DNA from: Flavobacteriales bacterium
Lineage (GTDB): Bacteria > Bacteroidota > Bacteroidia > Flavobacteriales > Parvicellaceae
DNA length: 6,038 nucleotides
Direction: 5' to 3'
Assembly: GCA_014239715.1 (NCBI GenBank)
Contig: JAAZYJ010000249.1
Coordinates: 1 to 6,038, forward strand
Numbering within the stretch: the stretch's first letter is position 1; the number at the start of each line of letters is the position of its first letter. The notes under the pieces were generated by a model. It did no database searches. It was not told the origin of the DNA and was given only the letters and a program-made list of their open reading frames with translations. Below are positions 1 to 6,038 of the stretch, piece by piece. Position numbers and translations under genes: made by a program.

Positions 1-1838
1 ATTTCCTTAAATATTTCATTTAACCCAACACTTGTGTCAATGCTCAGATTAAGTGTGATTGTACTATCACAACCTGCACTATTGGTGAGGATTTGAGAGT
101 AGGTGCCTGTGCTATCGTATGTAATGCCGTTCAAGGTATATTGACCCACAGCGGTCTCTGTCAAAGTAGTACTAGTACTTTGATTTATGATTAAATCCAA
201 TGTAAGAGTAGAATCACAACCGTCAACTGTCGTATATTGGACAATTGCTGAATTATTATTCGACGTATAGGTGTTTCCATCAATCCATGTGTAGGAATCG
301 CAGGCTTCCTGAATATCAACACTTGAACTTGAATTGAATATAGTCAGATCAAGCATAACTGTAGAATCACAACCGTTTGTGTTTTGTAGCGTGTGCGTTG
401 CTGAATTATTATTCGACGTATAGGTGTTTCCGTCAATCCATGTGTAGGAATCGCAGGCAACCTGTGTGTCTGTCGTGGTTGACCCCGTCCCCTGCTGATA
501 TACCCGTATATAATCAAAAACCATCTCGCTCTGTGTAAAAGAGGGATCTATAGAATTTTCAATGGCAATATTTAAAAGGATATACTGATCCTCAATATAG
601 GGCCAGGTGCTCATATTTTGAGGAGTCGGAGAATACGTGTAATACTCCAGTCCGTCAATACTGAAAACGATTTCAGTTGCTGACCATTCCATCGCATAGA
701 TGTGAAAAGTGTTGGAGACATCATTAGCCATAATCCCTCCGTGATTTACAGTTGCTCCAAAAGATGATGGCGTGTGAAGGGCACTTTGCACATAATTCTG
801 ATTGGAACCCCAGTGCTCCATAATATCAATTTCGCCACATTCAGGCCATCCCGTCGTACCAAAACCTTGTGTTTGCCAGTAAGCTCCAGTTTCATTTATG
901 TTTTTTCCCAGCATCCAGATGGCAGGCCAGGTACCCACTCCAGCGGGTAATTTAGCCCTTGCTTCCACGCGACCATAGGTGAATGCAAATTTTGAATTAA
1001 GCCTGGCAGATGTATAGTCTTTAGTTATCCCCTGAACGGGATCAGTATAGGTTTCCTGTTTAGCCACAATATGCATGTATCCATTCTGAACATATGAATT
1101 GTCCTCACGATCTGTGTAGTGTTGAACCTCTCCATTGTACCAGCCCCATCCATTAGGTATAAAGGTCTGATGGAACCACTTGGAATTATCTATGGCTCCG
1201 TTCCCATCAAACTCATCAGACCAAACCAGTGTATTGAATGGAGAACAGCTCCCAACGCTCCCGTCGTAGTTCACATCATCGAGATGAGCTGTAACCAGAT
1301 CGTTGTTGTTTTCTCCATTGATCTGCAGTACCACCCTGTTAAAGTCCGTTCTTAAAACAGGATCAACAGAACCCGCATTGAAATTAATGAAGGGATCATT
1401 GAGGAAGTCAAAAGAGACCTCCTGCCATTGATCCAAAGTAACATTTTTTATGATTTCACTTTGGGTTTCCCAGGGAGCGCCTACTGTCCCATCCTGTAAT
1501 TTAAGTGATATCTGATTGTTTTGACTTCCGGAAAGGCTACTTGATTCAATATAAATCTTAAGGGTAAAGGTGTGGTTCACGGACAAGTCAAAATTTTCAC
1601 TAACATCAAAGCGGATGTTCGCATATTGACCTCCCACATCCATATATTCTAAAACTGTTGATGATGTGTTTATCCCTTGAATATGAGGATTGGAAAACGC
1701 AATATCCATATTGCAATCGTCACCAAACCATGTCGAGATATCTCCATTTCCTTCGAAATCATCAAATACATTTTGAAGCTGGGACCACATGGAGCAAAGA
1801 CAAAAGACAAAAATAGCTGTGACAAGGTTGTTTTTCAT
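1..1838 (-). CDS. Secreted GH16 endo-beta-glucanase (laminarinase-like), C-terminus beyond the window
   Basis: The frame is open from ATG at 1838 to the left edge (612 codons plus 2 nt). Residues 1-19 look like a signal peptide (MKNNLV, hydrophobic core, then WSQ). Residues 20 to about 195 form a beta-sandwich, carbohydrate-binding-like module (DDFEGNGD near its start, LDDVNYDG near its end). The GH16 domain spans about 201-449, from FNTLVWSDEFDG to DYIRVYQQ. It contains the signature EIDIME at 336-341: by family knowledge E336 is the nucleophile, D338 assists and E341 is the acid/base. GEVQHYTDR and WPAIWML also fit GH16. The extra Met in EIDIME (beta-bulge form) fits GH16_3 laminarinases, which cleave beta-1,3-glucans; mixed-linkage glucan is an alternative substrate. 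Three repeats follow (456-605), then GLNEIFKE, a type of sequence that commonly precedes a type IX secretion sorting domain. That domain is inferred to lie outside the window. The divergent neighbour is a fatty-acyl-CoA ligase. Confidence 0.93.
   Translation of the reverse strand, partial: MKNNLVTAIFVFCLCSMWSQLQNVFDDFEGNGDISTWFGDDCNMDIAFSNPHIQGINTSSTVLEYMDVGGQYANIRFDVSENFDLSVNHTFTLKIYIESSSLSGSQNNQISLKLQDGTVGAPWETQSEIIKNVTLDQWQEVSFDFLNDPFINFNAGSVDPVLRTDFNRVVLQINGENNNDLVTAHLDDVNYDGSVGSCSPFNTLVWSDEFDGNGAIDNSKWFHQTFIPNGWGWYNGEVQHYTDREDNSYVQNGYMHIVAKQETYTDPVQGITKDYTSARLNSKFAFTYGRVEARAKLPAGVGTWPAIWMLGKNINETGAYWQTQGFGTTGWPECGEIDIMEHWGSNQNYVQSALHTPSSFGATVNHGGIMANDVSNTFHIYAMEWSATEIVFSIDGLEYYTYSPTPQNMSTWPYIEDQYILLNIAIENSIDPSFTQSEMVFDYIRVYQQGTGSTTTDTQVACDSYTWIDGNTYTSNNNSATHTLQNTNGCDSTVMLDLTIFNSSSSVDIQEACDSYTWIDGNTYTSNNNSAIVQYTTVDGCDSTLTLDLIINQSTSTTLTETAVGQYTLNGITYDSTGTYSQILTNSAGCDSTITLNLSIDTSVGLNEIFKE
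24..167 (-). repeat. Third, degenerate repeat of the glucanase
   Basis: Residues 558-605 align with the two repeats above (YTLNGITYDSTGTYSQ, then GCDSTITLNLSI), but the sequence is much more diverged. The first cysteine is replaced: V564 stands where C462 and C513 stand in repeats 1 and 2. C590 therefore has no obvious partner within the repeat. The sequence then runs into GLNEIFKE at the window edge. Confidence 0.75.
168..473 (-). repeat. Two 51-residue 'CDSYTW' repeats in the glucanase C-terminal region
   Basis: Repeat 1 covers residues 456-506 (321-473) and repeat 2 residues 507-557 (168-320). Each contains ACDSYTWIDGNTYTSNNNSA, followed by GCDST and a short beta-strand. Cysteines fall at C462/C490 and C513/C541, so a disulfide within each repeat is plausible. 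Within them, 245-305 and 398-458 match at 60 of 61 bases (by eye), at exactly 153 bp spacing. Such repeats are common in large secreted Bacteroidota proteins between the catalytic part and the sorting domain. A spacer or cell-surface anchoring role is inferred. Confidence 0.85.
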
Positions 1839-1866
1839 TCGGAACACTTTTAAATAGGCTTAGTGT

Positions 1867-1896
1867 CAAAAGTACGCTTATTCGCTTACAATGCAA
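1867..1896 (-). promoter_or_regulatory. Bacteroidota-type promoter for the GH16 gene
   Basis: Read on the minus strand, TTG (1896-1894) is followed after 19 nt by TACTTTTG (1874-1867). This matches the known Bacteroidota primary sigma-factor consensus TTG-N17-23-TANNTTTG at every fixed position. Transcription would start near 1860, giving a leader of about 20 nt before the ATG at 1838. No Shine-Dalgarno sequence is seen, which is usual in this phylum. Confidence 0.65.
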
Positions 1897-2046
1897 AATC
1901 ATTAATATTATTTTTAATCAGCCGTCACAAATTAGTCAACACATCCCCTGTGGAATCAAATTATCAATCTGCCGTTATGAATTTTATGTATATTTAATAT
2001 TCCATTTTAAGATGGTAATTAATGACTAAATAATAAATAAAAAGAT

Positions 2047-3702
2047 ATGAGTGATTTCCCATGGTTCAAATCCTACCCTTCTGAAGTTCCAAAAACAATA
2101 GAGCTTAATCGATATAATAATCTTGTTGAAGTTTTCGATCAATCTGTAAAAAGTTTTGGCGATAATACTGCTTATAAAAATATGGATGTCGAGATCAGCT
2201 TCAATGAAGTATCCGCCCATGTCGATGCGCTTGTTTGGCATCTTCAAAATAATACGAACCTGAAAAAAGGAGATCGAATCGCGCTTCAAATGCCCAATCT
2301 GCTTCAGTTCCCAATAACTATTTTTGCCTGTTTAAAAGCGGGCTTGGTGATCGTCAATACGAATCCTCTCTATACAGCAGAAGAGATGCGTCATCAGTAC
2401 AAAGACTCTGGCGCTAAAGCCATCATCATCTTGGAAAACTTTGCACACAACTTGGAGGAAATACTTCAAGAAACGGAAATAGAAACGGTAATTACGACAA
2501 CCATCGGCGACATGCTTGGTGGATTAAAAGGAGCGATTACAAATTTTGTCGTTCGAAAAGTTAAAAAAATGGTGCCAGCGTTTACACTGAACGATACCAC
2601 TCCGTTAAAGCAAGTTTTTAAAGACTGTAAAGGAAAAAAAGGAGCGCCTGTTTCCCTTGGAAAAGACGATCATGCTTTTCTTCAGTATACGGGCGGAACA
2701 ACAGGGGTTTCAAAAGGAGCCACCCTTTCTCACGGAAACATTTGTGCCAATGTGCAGCAGGTAGAGGCGTGGATTGGTCATAAGTTTGAAGAAGGACAAG
2801 AGACCATCATTACGGCTCTTCCGATGTATCACATCTTTGCACTTACTGCCAATTGTGTGGTCTTCTTTAGGTATGGAGCAAAAAACATTTTGATTACCAA
2901 TCCAAGAGATATGAAAGGATTCTGTAAAGACCTCAAGAAAAACCCATTCACATTTATTACAGGAGTAAACACCCTTTTCAATGGTCTCTTGAACCAGGAA
3001 GCTTTTCGAAACCTTGATTTTAGCCAGCTTAAAATGGCTCTTGGTGGTGGAATGGCTGTTCAGGACGTCGTTGCCGCTGAGTGGGAAAAGGTTACTAATA
3101 GCCCGCTACTCGAAGCCTACGGGTTGTCTGAAACCAGCCCTGCAGCTACTATCAATCCAGTTGGTGGAAACCACAAGACAGGAACTATAGGTTTACCACT
3201 ACCGAATACCGACATTAAGATATTCGACGACGACAAGGTCGAAGTTGCACAAGGAGAAAAGGGAGAAATTGGAATTAAAGGGCCACAAGTTATGCAGGGG
3301 TATTGGAATCGACCTGAAGAGACGGCCAATTGCATGCACGGAGATTATTTCCTTACCGGAGATGTGGGAATTGTTGATGAAGATGGATTCTTCAAAATTG
3401 TCGACCGAAAGAAAGAAATGGTTTTGGTTTCTGGATTTAACGTTTATCCAAGTGAAGTGGAAAAGGCCATCACTGAAAACCCTAAGGTGCTGGAAGTGGG
3501 CGTTTGTGGAGGTAAAAATGATGATGGAACAGAATTCGTTCAGGCTTTTGTGGTGAAAAAAGACGACTCACTGACCAAAGAAGAAGTCATTCAAACCTGC
3601 AAAGACAACCTAACTAATTATAAGATTCCAAAAGTAGTACATTTTAGAGACGAATTGCCAAAATCAAACGTGGGTAAAATATTGAGGAGGCTGCTTAAAT
3701 AA
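2047..3702 (+). CDS. fadD: Long-chain-fatty-acid--CoA ligase (AMP-forming, FadD type)
   Basis: This enzyme activates free fatty acids: fatty acid + ATP + CoA gives acyl-CoA + AMP + PPi, feeding beta-oxidation or lipid synthesis; FadD-type enzymes act at the inner face of the cytoplasmic membrane. At 551 residues it is close to E. coli FadD (561). The ANL-superfamily motifs are all present: the ATP-binding loop YTGGTTGVSKG at 214-224, YGLSET at 358-363, TGD at 437-439 and DRKKEM from D453 (together the fatty-acyl-CoA synthetase signature region), and the C-terminal catalytic lysine K544 in NVGKILRR. The N-terminus PWFKSYP resembles FadD proteins. The ATG at 2047 is preceded by an A/T-rich stretch rather than a Shine-Dalgarno site. 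The stop is only 3 nt before the next gene, so the two are probably one operon. Chain-length preference cannot be read from the sequence. Confidence 0.95.
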   Translation: MSDFPWFKSYPSEVPKTIELNRYNNLVEVFDQSVKSFGDNTAYKNMDVEISFNEVSAHVDALVWHLQNNTNLKKGDRIALQMPNLLQFPITIFACLKAGLVIVNTNPLYTAEEMRHQYKDSGAKAIIILENFAHNLEEILQETEIETVITTTIGDMLGGLKGAITNFVVRKVKKMVPAFTLNDTTPLKQVFKDCKGKKGAPVSLGKDDHAFLQYTGGTTGVSKGATLSHGNICANVQQVEAWIGHKFEEGQETIITALPMYHIFALTANCVVFFRYGAKNILITNPRDMKGFCKDLKKNPFTFITGVNTLFNGLLNQEAFRNLDFSQLKMALGGGMAVQDVVAAEWEKVTNSPLLEAYGLSETSPAATINPVGGNHKTGTIGLPLPNTDIKIFDDDKVEVAQGEKGEIGIKGPQVMQGYWNRPEETANCMHGDYFLTGDVGIVDEDGFFKIVDRKKEMVLVSGFNVYPSEVEKAITENPKVLEVGVCGGKNDDGTEFVQAFVVKKDDSLTKEEVIQTCKDNLTNYKIPKVVHFRDELPKSNVGKILRRLLK

Positions 3703-3705
3703 GCT

Positions 3706-4074
3706 TTGCGAATCGATAAATACATCTGGTGTGTCCGCCTGGCCAAAACAAGGTCGCTGGCGTCAAAATTAGTGGGCGCAAATAAAATCAAGCTGAACGG
3801 CACCGAGTGTAAGCCTTCAAAAGAGGTGGCTCCCGGAGACCTCATCAGTATTCAAAAAAACAATGCCGTTTTTAGCTACAAGATCATTCAGCTCACTAAT
3901 AAAAGACTGGGGTCTAGTCTCGTTTCAGGTTACCTTGTAGACATCACCTCAGAAGAAGAAAAAGAAAAATACAAAACCTATCAGTTTGCCCAACGTGTTT
4001 ACCGAGGAAAAGACCAAGGAAAGCCCAATAAAAAAGACCGCAGAGACATTGACCACTTTTTAGAGGGGTGGTAA
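3706..4074 (+). CDS. hslR: S4-domain RNA-binding protein, Hsp15/HslR family
   Basis: A 122-residue basic protein. The S4 RNA-binding fold is at about residues 1-50, starting RIDKYIWCVRLAKTRS and continuing KIKLNG...KPSKEVAPGD. The C-terminal tail PNKKDRRDIDHF matches the basic tail of E. coli Hsp15 (which has PDKKERRDL). E. coli Hsp15 binds stalled, free 50S subunits carrying nascent chains after heat shock, and a similar ribosome-associated role is inferred here. The start is TTG at 3706: the upstream gene's TAA (3700-3702) is in the same frame, only a GCT codon lies between, and the S4 motif begins at residue 2, so no ATG or GTG alternative exists. GAGGAGG at 3684-3690 lies 15 nt upstream, too far for a normal Shine-Dalgarno, and encodes the end of the ligase. 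It probably depends on the fadD transcript. Confidence 0.9.
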   Translation: MRIDKYIWCVRLAKTRSLASKLVGANKIKLNGTECKPSKEVAPGDLISIQKNNAVFSYKIIQLTNKRLGSSLVSGYLVDITSEEEKEKYKTYQFAQRVYRGKDQGKPNKKDRRDIDHFLEGW

Positions 4075-4102
4075 GCTGTTTCTTTCTGCTTGTTCAGCTT
4101 AC
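4071..4102. terminator. Possible bidirectional hairpin between convergent genes
   Basis: GTAAGCTG (4071-4078) and CAGCTTAC (4095-4102) are perfect 8-bp inverted arms around a 16-nt pyrimidine-rich loop. The left arm contains the stop codon of the S4 gene (4072-4074) and the right arm abuts the stop codon of the opposing gene (4103-4105). It fills the whole 28-nt gap between the convergent genes, where a terminator is expected. Neither strand has a T-run after the stem and the loop is large, so intrinsic termination is uncertain. Confidence 0.4.
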
Positions 4103-4630
4103 TTAATTACTCCAAACTCCTTTGTTTTTCAAATAAGCTATAAATGCTGCCGACCCTCCCACTAGTCCATTAAATGAAAATACTTCTATGGAATTACCTC
4201 CCCAGCTTGCTTTGATTGATGGTGAAGATGACGTAATCTGAAAACCCTTAGTAAATTTAACCTCATTAAGTGAAGCAATTGTATTCCCCTGAGAGTCCAA
4301 AAAAAGGTCTTTTTCAAAATCAAGAATGGCAATAACCGTTTGTTCATCCAGACTCGCCGATTTTTTTCTTTTTATTCGTGTAAACCCCCAATAGACTGCG
4401 TATCCGCATAAACCAGAGGCTAATAAAATTAGTGCTCCTGCCAACAGGTTTAAGCTAATAAACATCCCTCCAGCTACCAGTAAAATAGGTGTCAGAATGA
4501 CAAGCACGAAGGTAATGGTAATCAGGCCTCCTATCCGATGGTCTACCAAAATACTTTGCCGCCCCTTCTCGTAAATAGCAAAGCCCCCTTTTTGTACTAC
4601 GGGTTGATCTGTACGATTGTTCATATTCAT
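4103..4630 (-). CDS. Small membrane protein with two transmembrane helices, function unknown
   Basis: I do not recognise this family. From the ATG at 4630 the product is 175 residues. It has a polar N-terminus of about 33 residues, two hydrophobic segments at about 34-55 (GGLITITFVLVILTPILLVA) and 57-83 (including LLAGALILLASGL), a basic RIKRKK stop-transfer stretch just after them, and a soluble C-terminal part of about 85 residues rich in predicted beta-strands (AILDFEKDLFLD, SLNEVKFTKGF, SIEVFSFNG). By the positive-inside rule both termini would be cytoplasmic. The helix-helix-beta layout loosely recalls membrane proteins with bacterial PH-like domains, but that is a guess. The frame is open to an upstream ATG at 4663; I prefer 4630 (MNMNNRTDQP), or 4624, because the extra residues look like non-coding A/T-rich leader. 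It is convergent with the ligase/S4 pair and divergent from the next gene. Confidence 0.75.
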   Translation of the reverse strand: MNMNNRTDQPVVQKGGFAIYEKGRQSILVDHRIGGLITITFVLVILTPILLVAGGMFISLNLLAGALILLASGLCGYAVYWGFTRIKRKKSASLDEQTVIAILDFEKDLFLDSQGNTIASLNEVKFTKGFQITSSSPSIKASWGGNSIEVFSFNGLVGGSAAFIAYLKNKGVWSN

Positions 4631-4707
4631 GAAATTAATAAAATTTAAACCCCTACAAAACATCCACTTGAAACGGACACCGAGCCTAATTATGAATTGT
4701 GGAACCT

Positions 4708-4715
4708 CAAATTTA
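4708..4715 (-). promoter_or_regulatory. Possible -7 element for the two-helix membrane protein gene
   Basis: On the minus strand 4715-4708 reads TAAATTTG, an exact match to the Bacteroidota -7 consensus TANNTTTG. No TTG is found at the usual distance upstream, so this is half a promoter at best. It would give a leader of roughly 70 nt before the ATG at 4630. Confidence 0.25.
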
Positions 4716-4770
4716 ATTTCTCTGAGTCGAGCTACGTATTTAATATTTTATTAACTTCAGGAGCGCAATA

Positions 4771-4792
4771 TATTAGAACACCTATTCTAATA
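4771..4792. promoter_or_regulatory. Perfect 8-bp inverted repeat upstream of the repeat-protein gene
   Basis: TATTAGAA (4771-4778) and TTCTAATA (4785-4792) are exact inverted arms with a 6-nt centre, CACCTA. It ends 30 bp before the ATG at 4823. The short centre and symmetric arms fit a dimeric regulator's operator, or a weak hairpin in the mRNA leader. I could not place a convincing TTG/TANNTTTG promoter for this gene. Confidence 0.4.
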
Positions 4793-4822
4793 GTGCAAGA
4801 CTATTTAACTAAACTAAAAATC

Positions 4823-6038
4823 ATGAAAAAAACTATGCAAGTTTTGGGTCAGCTATTGCTGTGCTCAAGTTTTATTTTCCTGTATGGGAAAGCACAATCT
4901 CAACTCGACATTTCGGTAAGCTCAACTCCTGTCCTATGTAACGGGGATTTATCTGAAGTGACCATTTCTGTTAGTGGAGGAACGGCTCCGTATTCAGGTA
5001 TCGGAACTGTTTCTTCAAGCGATGTCGCATTGATAATTACTGGAGTAATTGACGGGCCTTTGTCCGGTGGAGTACCAAAAGCCGTTGAATTATACGCTTT
5101 GTCTGACATTGGAGACCTCAGTGAGTACGGAATAGGATCGGCAAATAATGGAGGCGGATCAGATGGGCAAGAATTTACTTTTCCGTCTGTTTCTGTAAAT
5201 CAAGGAGACTACATCTATGTTAGCTCAAGTTCATCGGGCGTTGCCGGATTCACAACTTTCTTCGGCTTTGCACCAGATTACAATTCATACGCTTTATCCA
5301 TCAATGGTGACGACGCTGTTGAATTGTTTAAAAATGGATTGGCGGTCGATGTATTCGGAAACATCAACATAGATGGCTCTGGGCAGGCTTGGGAATATCT
5401 CGATGGCTGGGCTTACAGAAATAATGGGGTTGCTCCTACGACTGCATTCAACGCTTCAAATTGGTCATACAGTGGCCCGAATGCACTTGATGGATCCTCT
5501 TCAAACAGCTCTACTTCGACTCCTTTTCCTCTGGAATCTTTTCAAACAGGTCAGACCGGAGTTCAGTTCTTATCTCAAGGAGACAATCAGATTGTAATTT
5601 CCGATGCCAATGGTTTGAGTGAAACAATTACAGTCAGCGTTGGTGGTCCTGAAGCTTTACAAGCAGACGCCTCCTATGCTGATATATTGTGTTTTGGAGA
5701 AACAACCGATGTAGTTGTTTCCGCAAGCGGAGGTGTACCTCCTTATCAAGGCGCCTTCAGTCCGCTTGAATCAAATTTGATTATAACAGGCGCTATTGAC
5801 GGTCCACTAAGTGGTGGAGTGCCAAAAGCTGTTGAAATTTATGCCATTGATGATGTTTCGGACTTAAGTATTTACGGGCTCGGTTCTGCCAACAATGGCG
5901 GAGGAACGGATGGTCAGGAATTCACATTTCCTTCTGTTTCTTTGAGTGCTGGTGATTACATCTACGTCAGTTCTTCTTCTTCAGGGGTCGCGGGTTTTAC
6001 AAACTTTTTTGGTTTTACCCCTGACTTCAATTCATATG
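4823..6038 (+). CDS. Large secreted repeat protein with SprB-like and lamin-tail-like domains, C-terminus beyond the window
   Basis: The frame is open from ATG at 4823 to the right edge (405 codons plus 1 nt). Residues 1-24 are a signal peptide (MKKTMQVLG, hydrophobic core, GKA before Q25). Residues 28-66 resemble the first half of an SprB-type Ig-like repeat (VLCNGD, then SGGTAPYSG). Residues 70-240 resemble a lamin tail domain (IDGPLSGGVPKAVELY, NGDDAVELF, then a W-rich end). Residues 241-276 look like the second half of the SprB-type repeat (TGQTG, ISDANG). The pattern then restarts: C290, SGGVPPYQG, and a second lamin-tail-like copy from residue 319 that is cut by the window end. In this phylum such proteins are usually exported by the type IX system and act as adhesins, or carry an enzyme domain further on; lamin-tail domains also occur in secreted nucleases. 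Nothing visible here decides between these. The start is set by the signal peptide, and an A-rich stretch precedes it. Confidence 0.88.
   Translation, partial: MKKTMQVLGQLLLCSSFIFLYGKAQSQLDISVSSTPVLCNGDLSEVTISVSGGTAPYSGIGTVSSSDVALIITGVIDGPLSGGVPKAVELYALSDIGDLSEYGIGSANNGGGSDGQEFTFPSVSVNQGDYIYVSSSSSGVAGFTTFFGFAPDYNSYALSINGDDAVELFKNGLAVDVFGNINIDGSGQAWEYLDGWAYRNNGVAPTTAFNASNWSYSGPNALDGSSSNSSTSTPFPLESFQTGQTGVQFLSQGDNQIVISDANGLSETITVSVGGPEALQADASYADILCFGETTDVVVSASGGVPPYQGAFSPLESNLIITGAIDGPLSGGVPKAVEIYAIDDVSDLSIYGLGSANNGGGTDGQEFTFPSVSLSAGDYIYVSSSSSGVAGFTNFFGFTPDFNSY
5030..5542 (+). repeat. Lamin-tail-like domain, copy 1
   Basis: Residues 70-240 of the repeat protein. The pattern (IDGP...PKAVELY, DLSEYG, NNGGGSDG, a Gly-Asp turn before IYVSSSSSG, then NGDDAVELFKNG and VDVFGN) fits the lamin tail domain, an Ig-like beta-sandwich found in many secreted bacterial proteins. 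The domain ends in a region with WEYLDGWAYRN. The assignment is by pattern recognition, not by a profile search. Confidence 0.7.
5777..6038 (+). repeat. Lamin-tail-like domain, copy 2 (cut by window edge)
   Basis: Residues 319-405 align without gaps to residues 70-156 of copy 1, with 72 of 87 residues identical by hand count. The spacing is 747 bp (249 codons). Many third codon positions differ between the copies, so the duplication is old and the protein sequence has been conserved. Confidence 0.8.

Noticed and set aside
168..473. CRISPR-like or mobile repeat array in the 153-bp periodic DNA
   Set aside because: The period is a whole number of codons within an open secreted-protein frame, and the repeats encode a known type of protein repeat.
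1119..1355. Plus-strand open frame of 78 codons
   Set aside because: It lies antisense inside the GH16 catalytic region, and its translation has no recognisable domain.
2026..2289. Minus-strand open frame of 87 codons overlapping the fadD start
   Set aside because: It is antisense to the well-supported fadD coding sequence, and its product shows no recognisable domain.
3117..3556. Minus-strand (3117-3335) and plus-strand (3245-3556) frames within fadD
   Set aside because: Both are out-of-frame shadows of the conserved TGD/DRKK region of the ligase.
3684..3690. GAGGAGG as Shine-Dalgarno site for the S4 gene
   Set aside because: It lies 15 nt from the TTG start, which is too far, it encodes Leu-Arg-Arg at the ligase C-terminus, and Shine-Dalgarno use is rare in Bacteroidota.
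3618..3845. Minus-strand frame across the fadD/S4 junction
   Set aside because: It is antisense to two recognised genes and has no domain features.
4859..4867. LLLC in the signal peptide as a lipoprotein lipobox
   Set aside because: The residue before the cysteine is Leu rather than Gly, Ala or Ser, the hydrophobic core continues after it, and a normal signal peptidase I site (GKA-Q) follows.
4900..5597. Frames at 4900-5109 (minus) and 5373-5597 (plus)
   Set aside because: Both are shadows of the secreted repeat protein, whose frame stays open from 4823 to the window edge.

Overview
The window reads as chromosomal DNA from a member of the Bacteroidota, most likely a marine or aquatic Flavobacteriales-type bacterium of the Cryomorphaceae/Crocinitomicaceae kind. 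This is inferred from four things: the moderately AT-rich base composition, the TTG-N19-TANNTTTG promoter upstream of one gene, the lack of well-placed Shine-Dalgarno sites, and large secreted proteins built from 'CDSYTW' and SprB-like repeats.

There are five protein-coding genes, two of them cut by the window edges. Positions 1-1838 (minus strand) hold most of a secreted GH16 beta-glucanase of the laminarinase type. It has a signal peptide, an N-terminal beta-sandwich module, the catalytic domain with an intact EIDIME motif, and three C-terminal repeats; its C-terminus lies outside the window. A 208-bp divergent spacer with a good Bacteroidota promoter for the glucanase separates it from a plus-strand pair: a FadD-type long-chain acyl-CoA ligase (2047-3702) and an Hsp15/HslR-like S4 RNA-binding protein (3706-4074). 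The pair is almost certainly co-transcribed. Convergent to it is a small two-helix membrane protein of unknown function (about 4103-4630, minus strand). After another divergent spacer, a large secreted repeat protein begins at 4823 and runs off the right edge.

Functionally this looks like ordinary genome content: polysaccharide degradation at the cell surface, fatty-acid activation, ribosome rescue or heat-shock RNA binding, and a surface or secreted repeat protein. I see no tRNA, rRNA, CRISPR array, insertion sequence, phage gene or defence cassette. The most noteworthy item is the architecture of the last protein. A lamin-tail-like domain appears to be inserted in the middle of an SprB-like Ig-fold repeat, and the composite unit is duplicated with a spacing of 249 residues. 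Smaller points of interest are the near-identical DNA repeats in the glucanase gene, the same-frame stop/TTG junction between the ligase and S4 genes, and a perfect inverted repeat just upstream of the repeat-protein gene.
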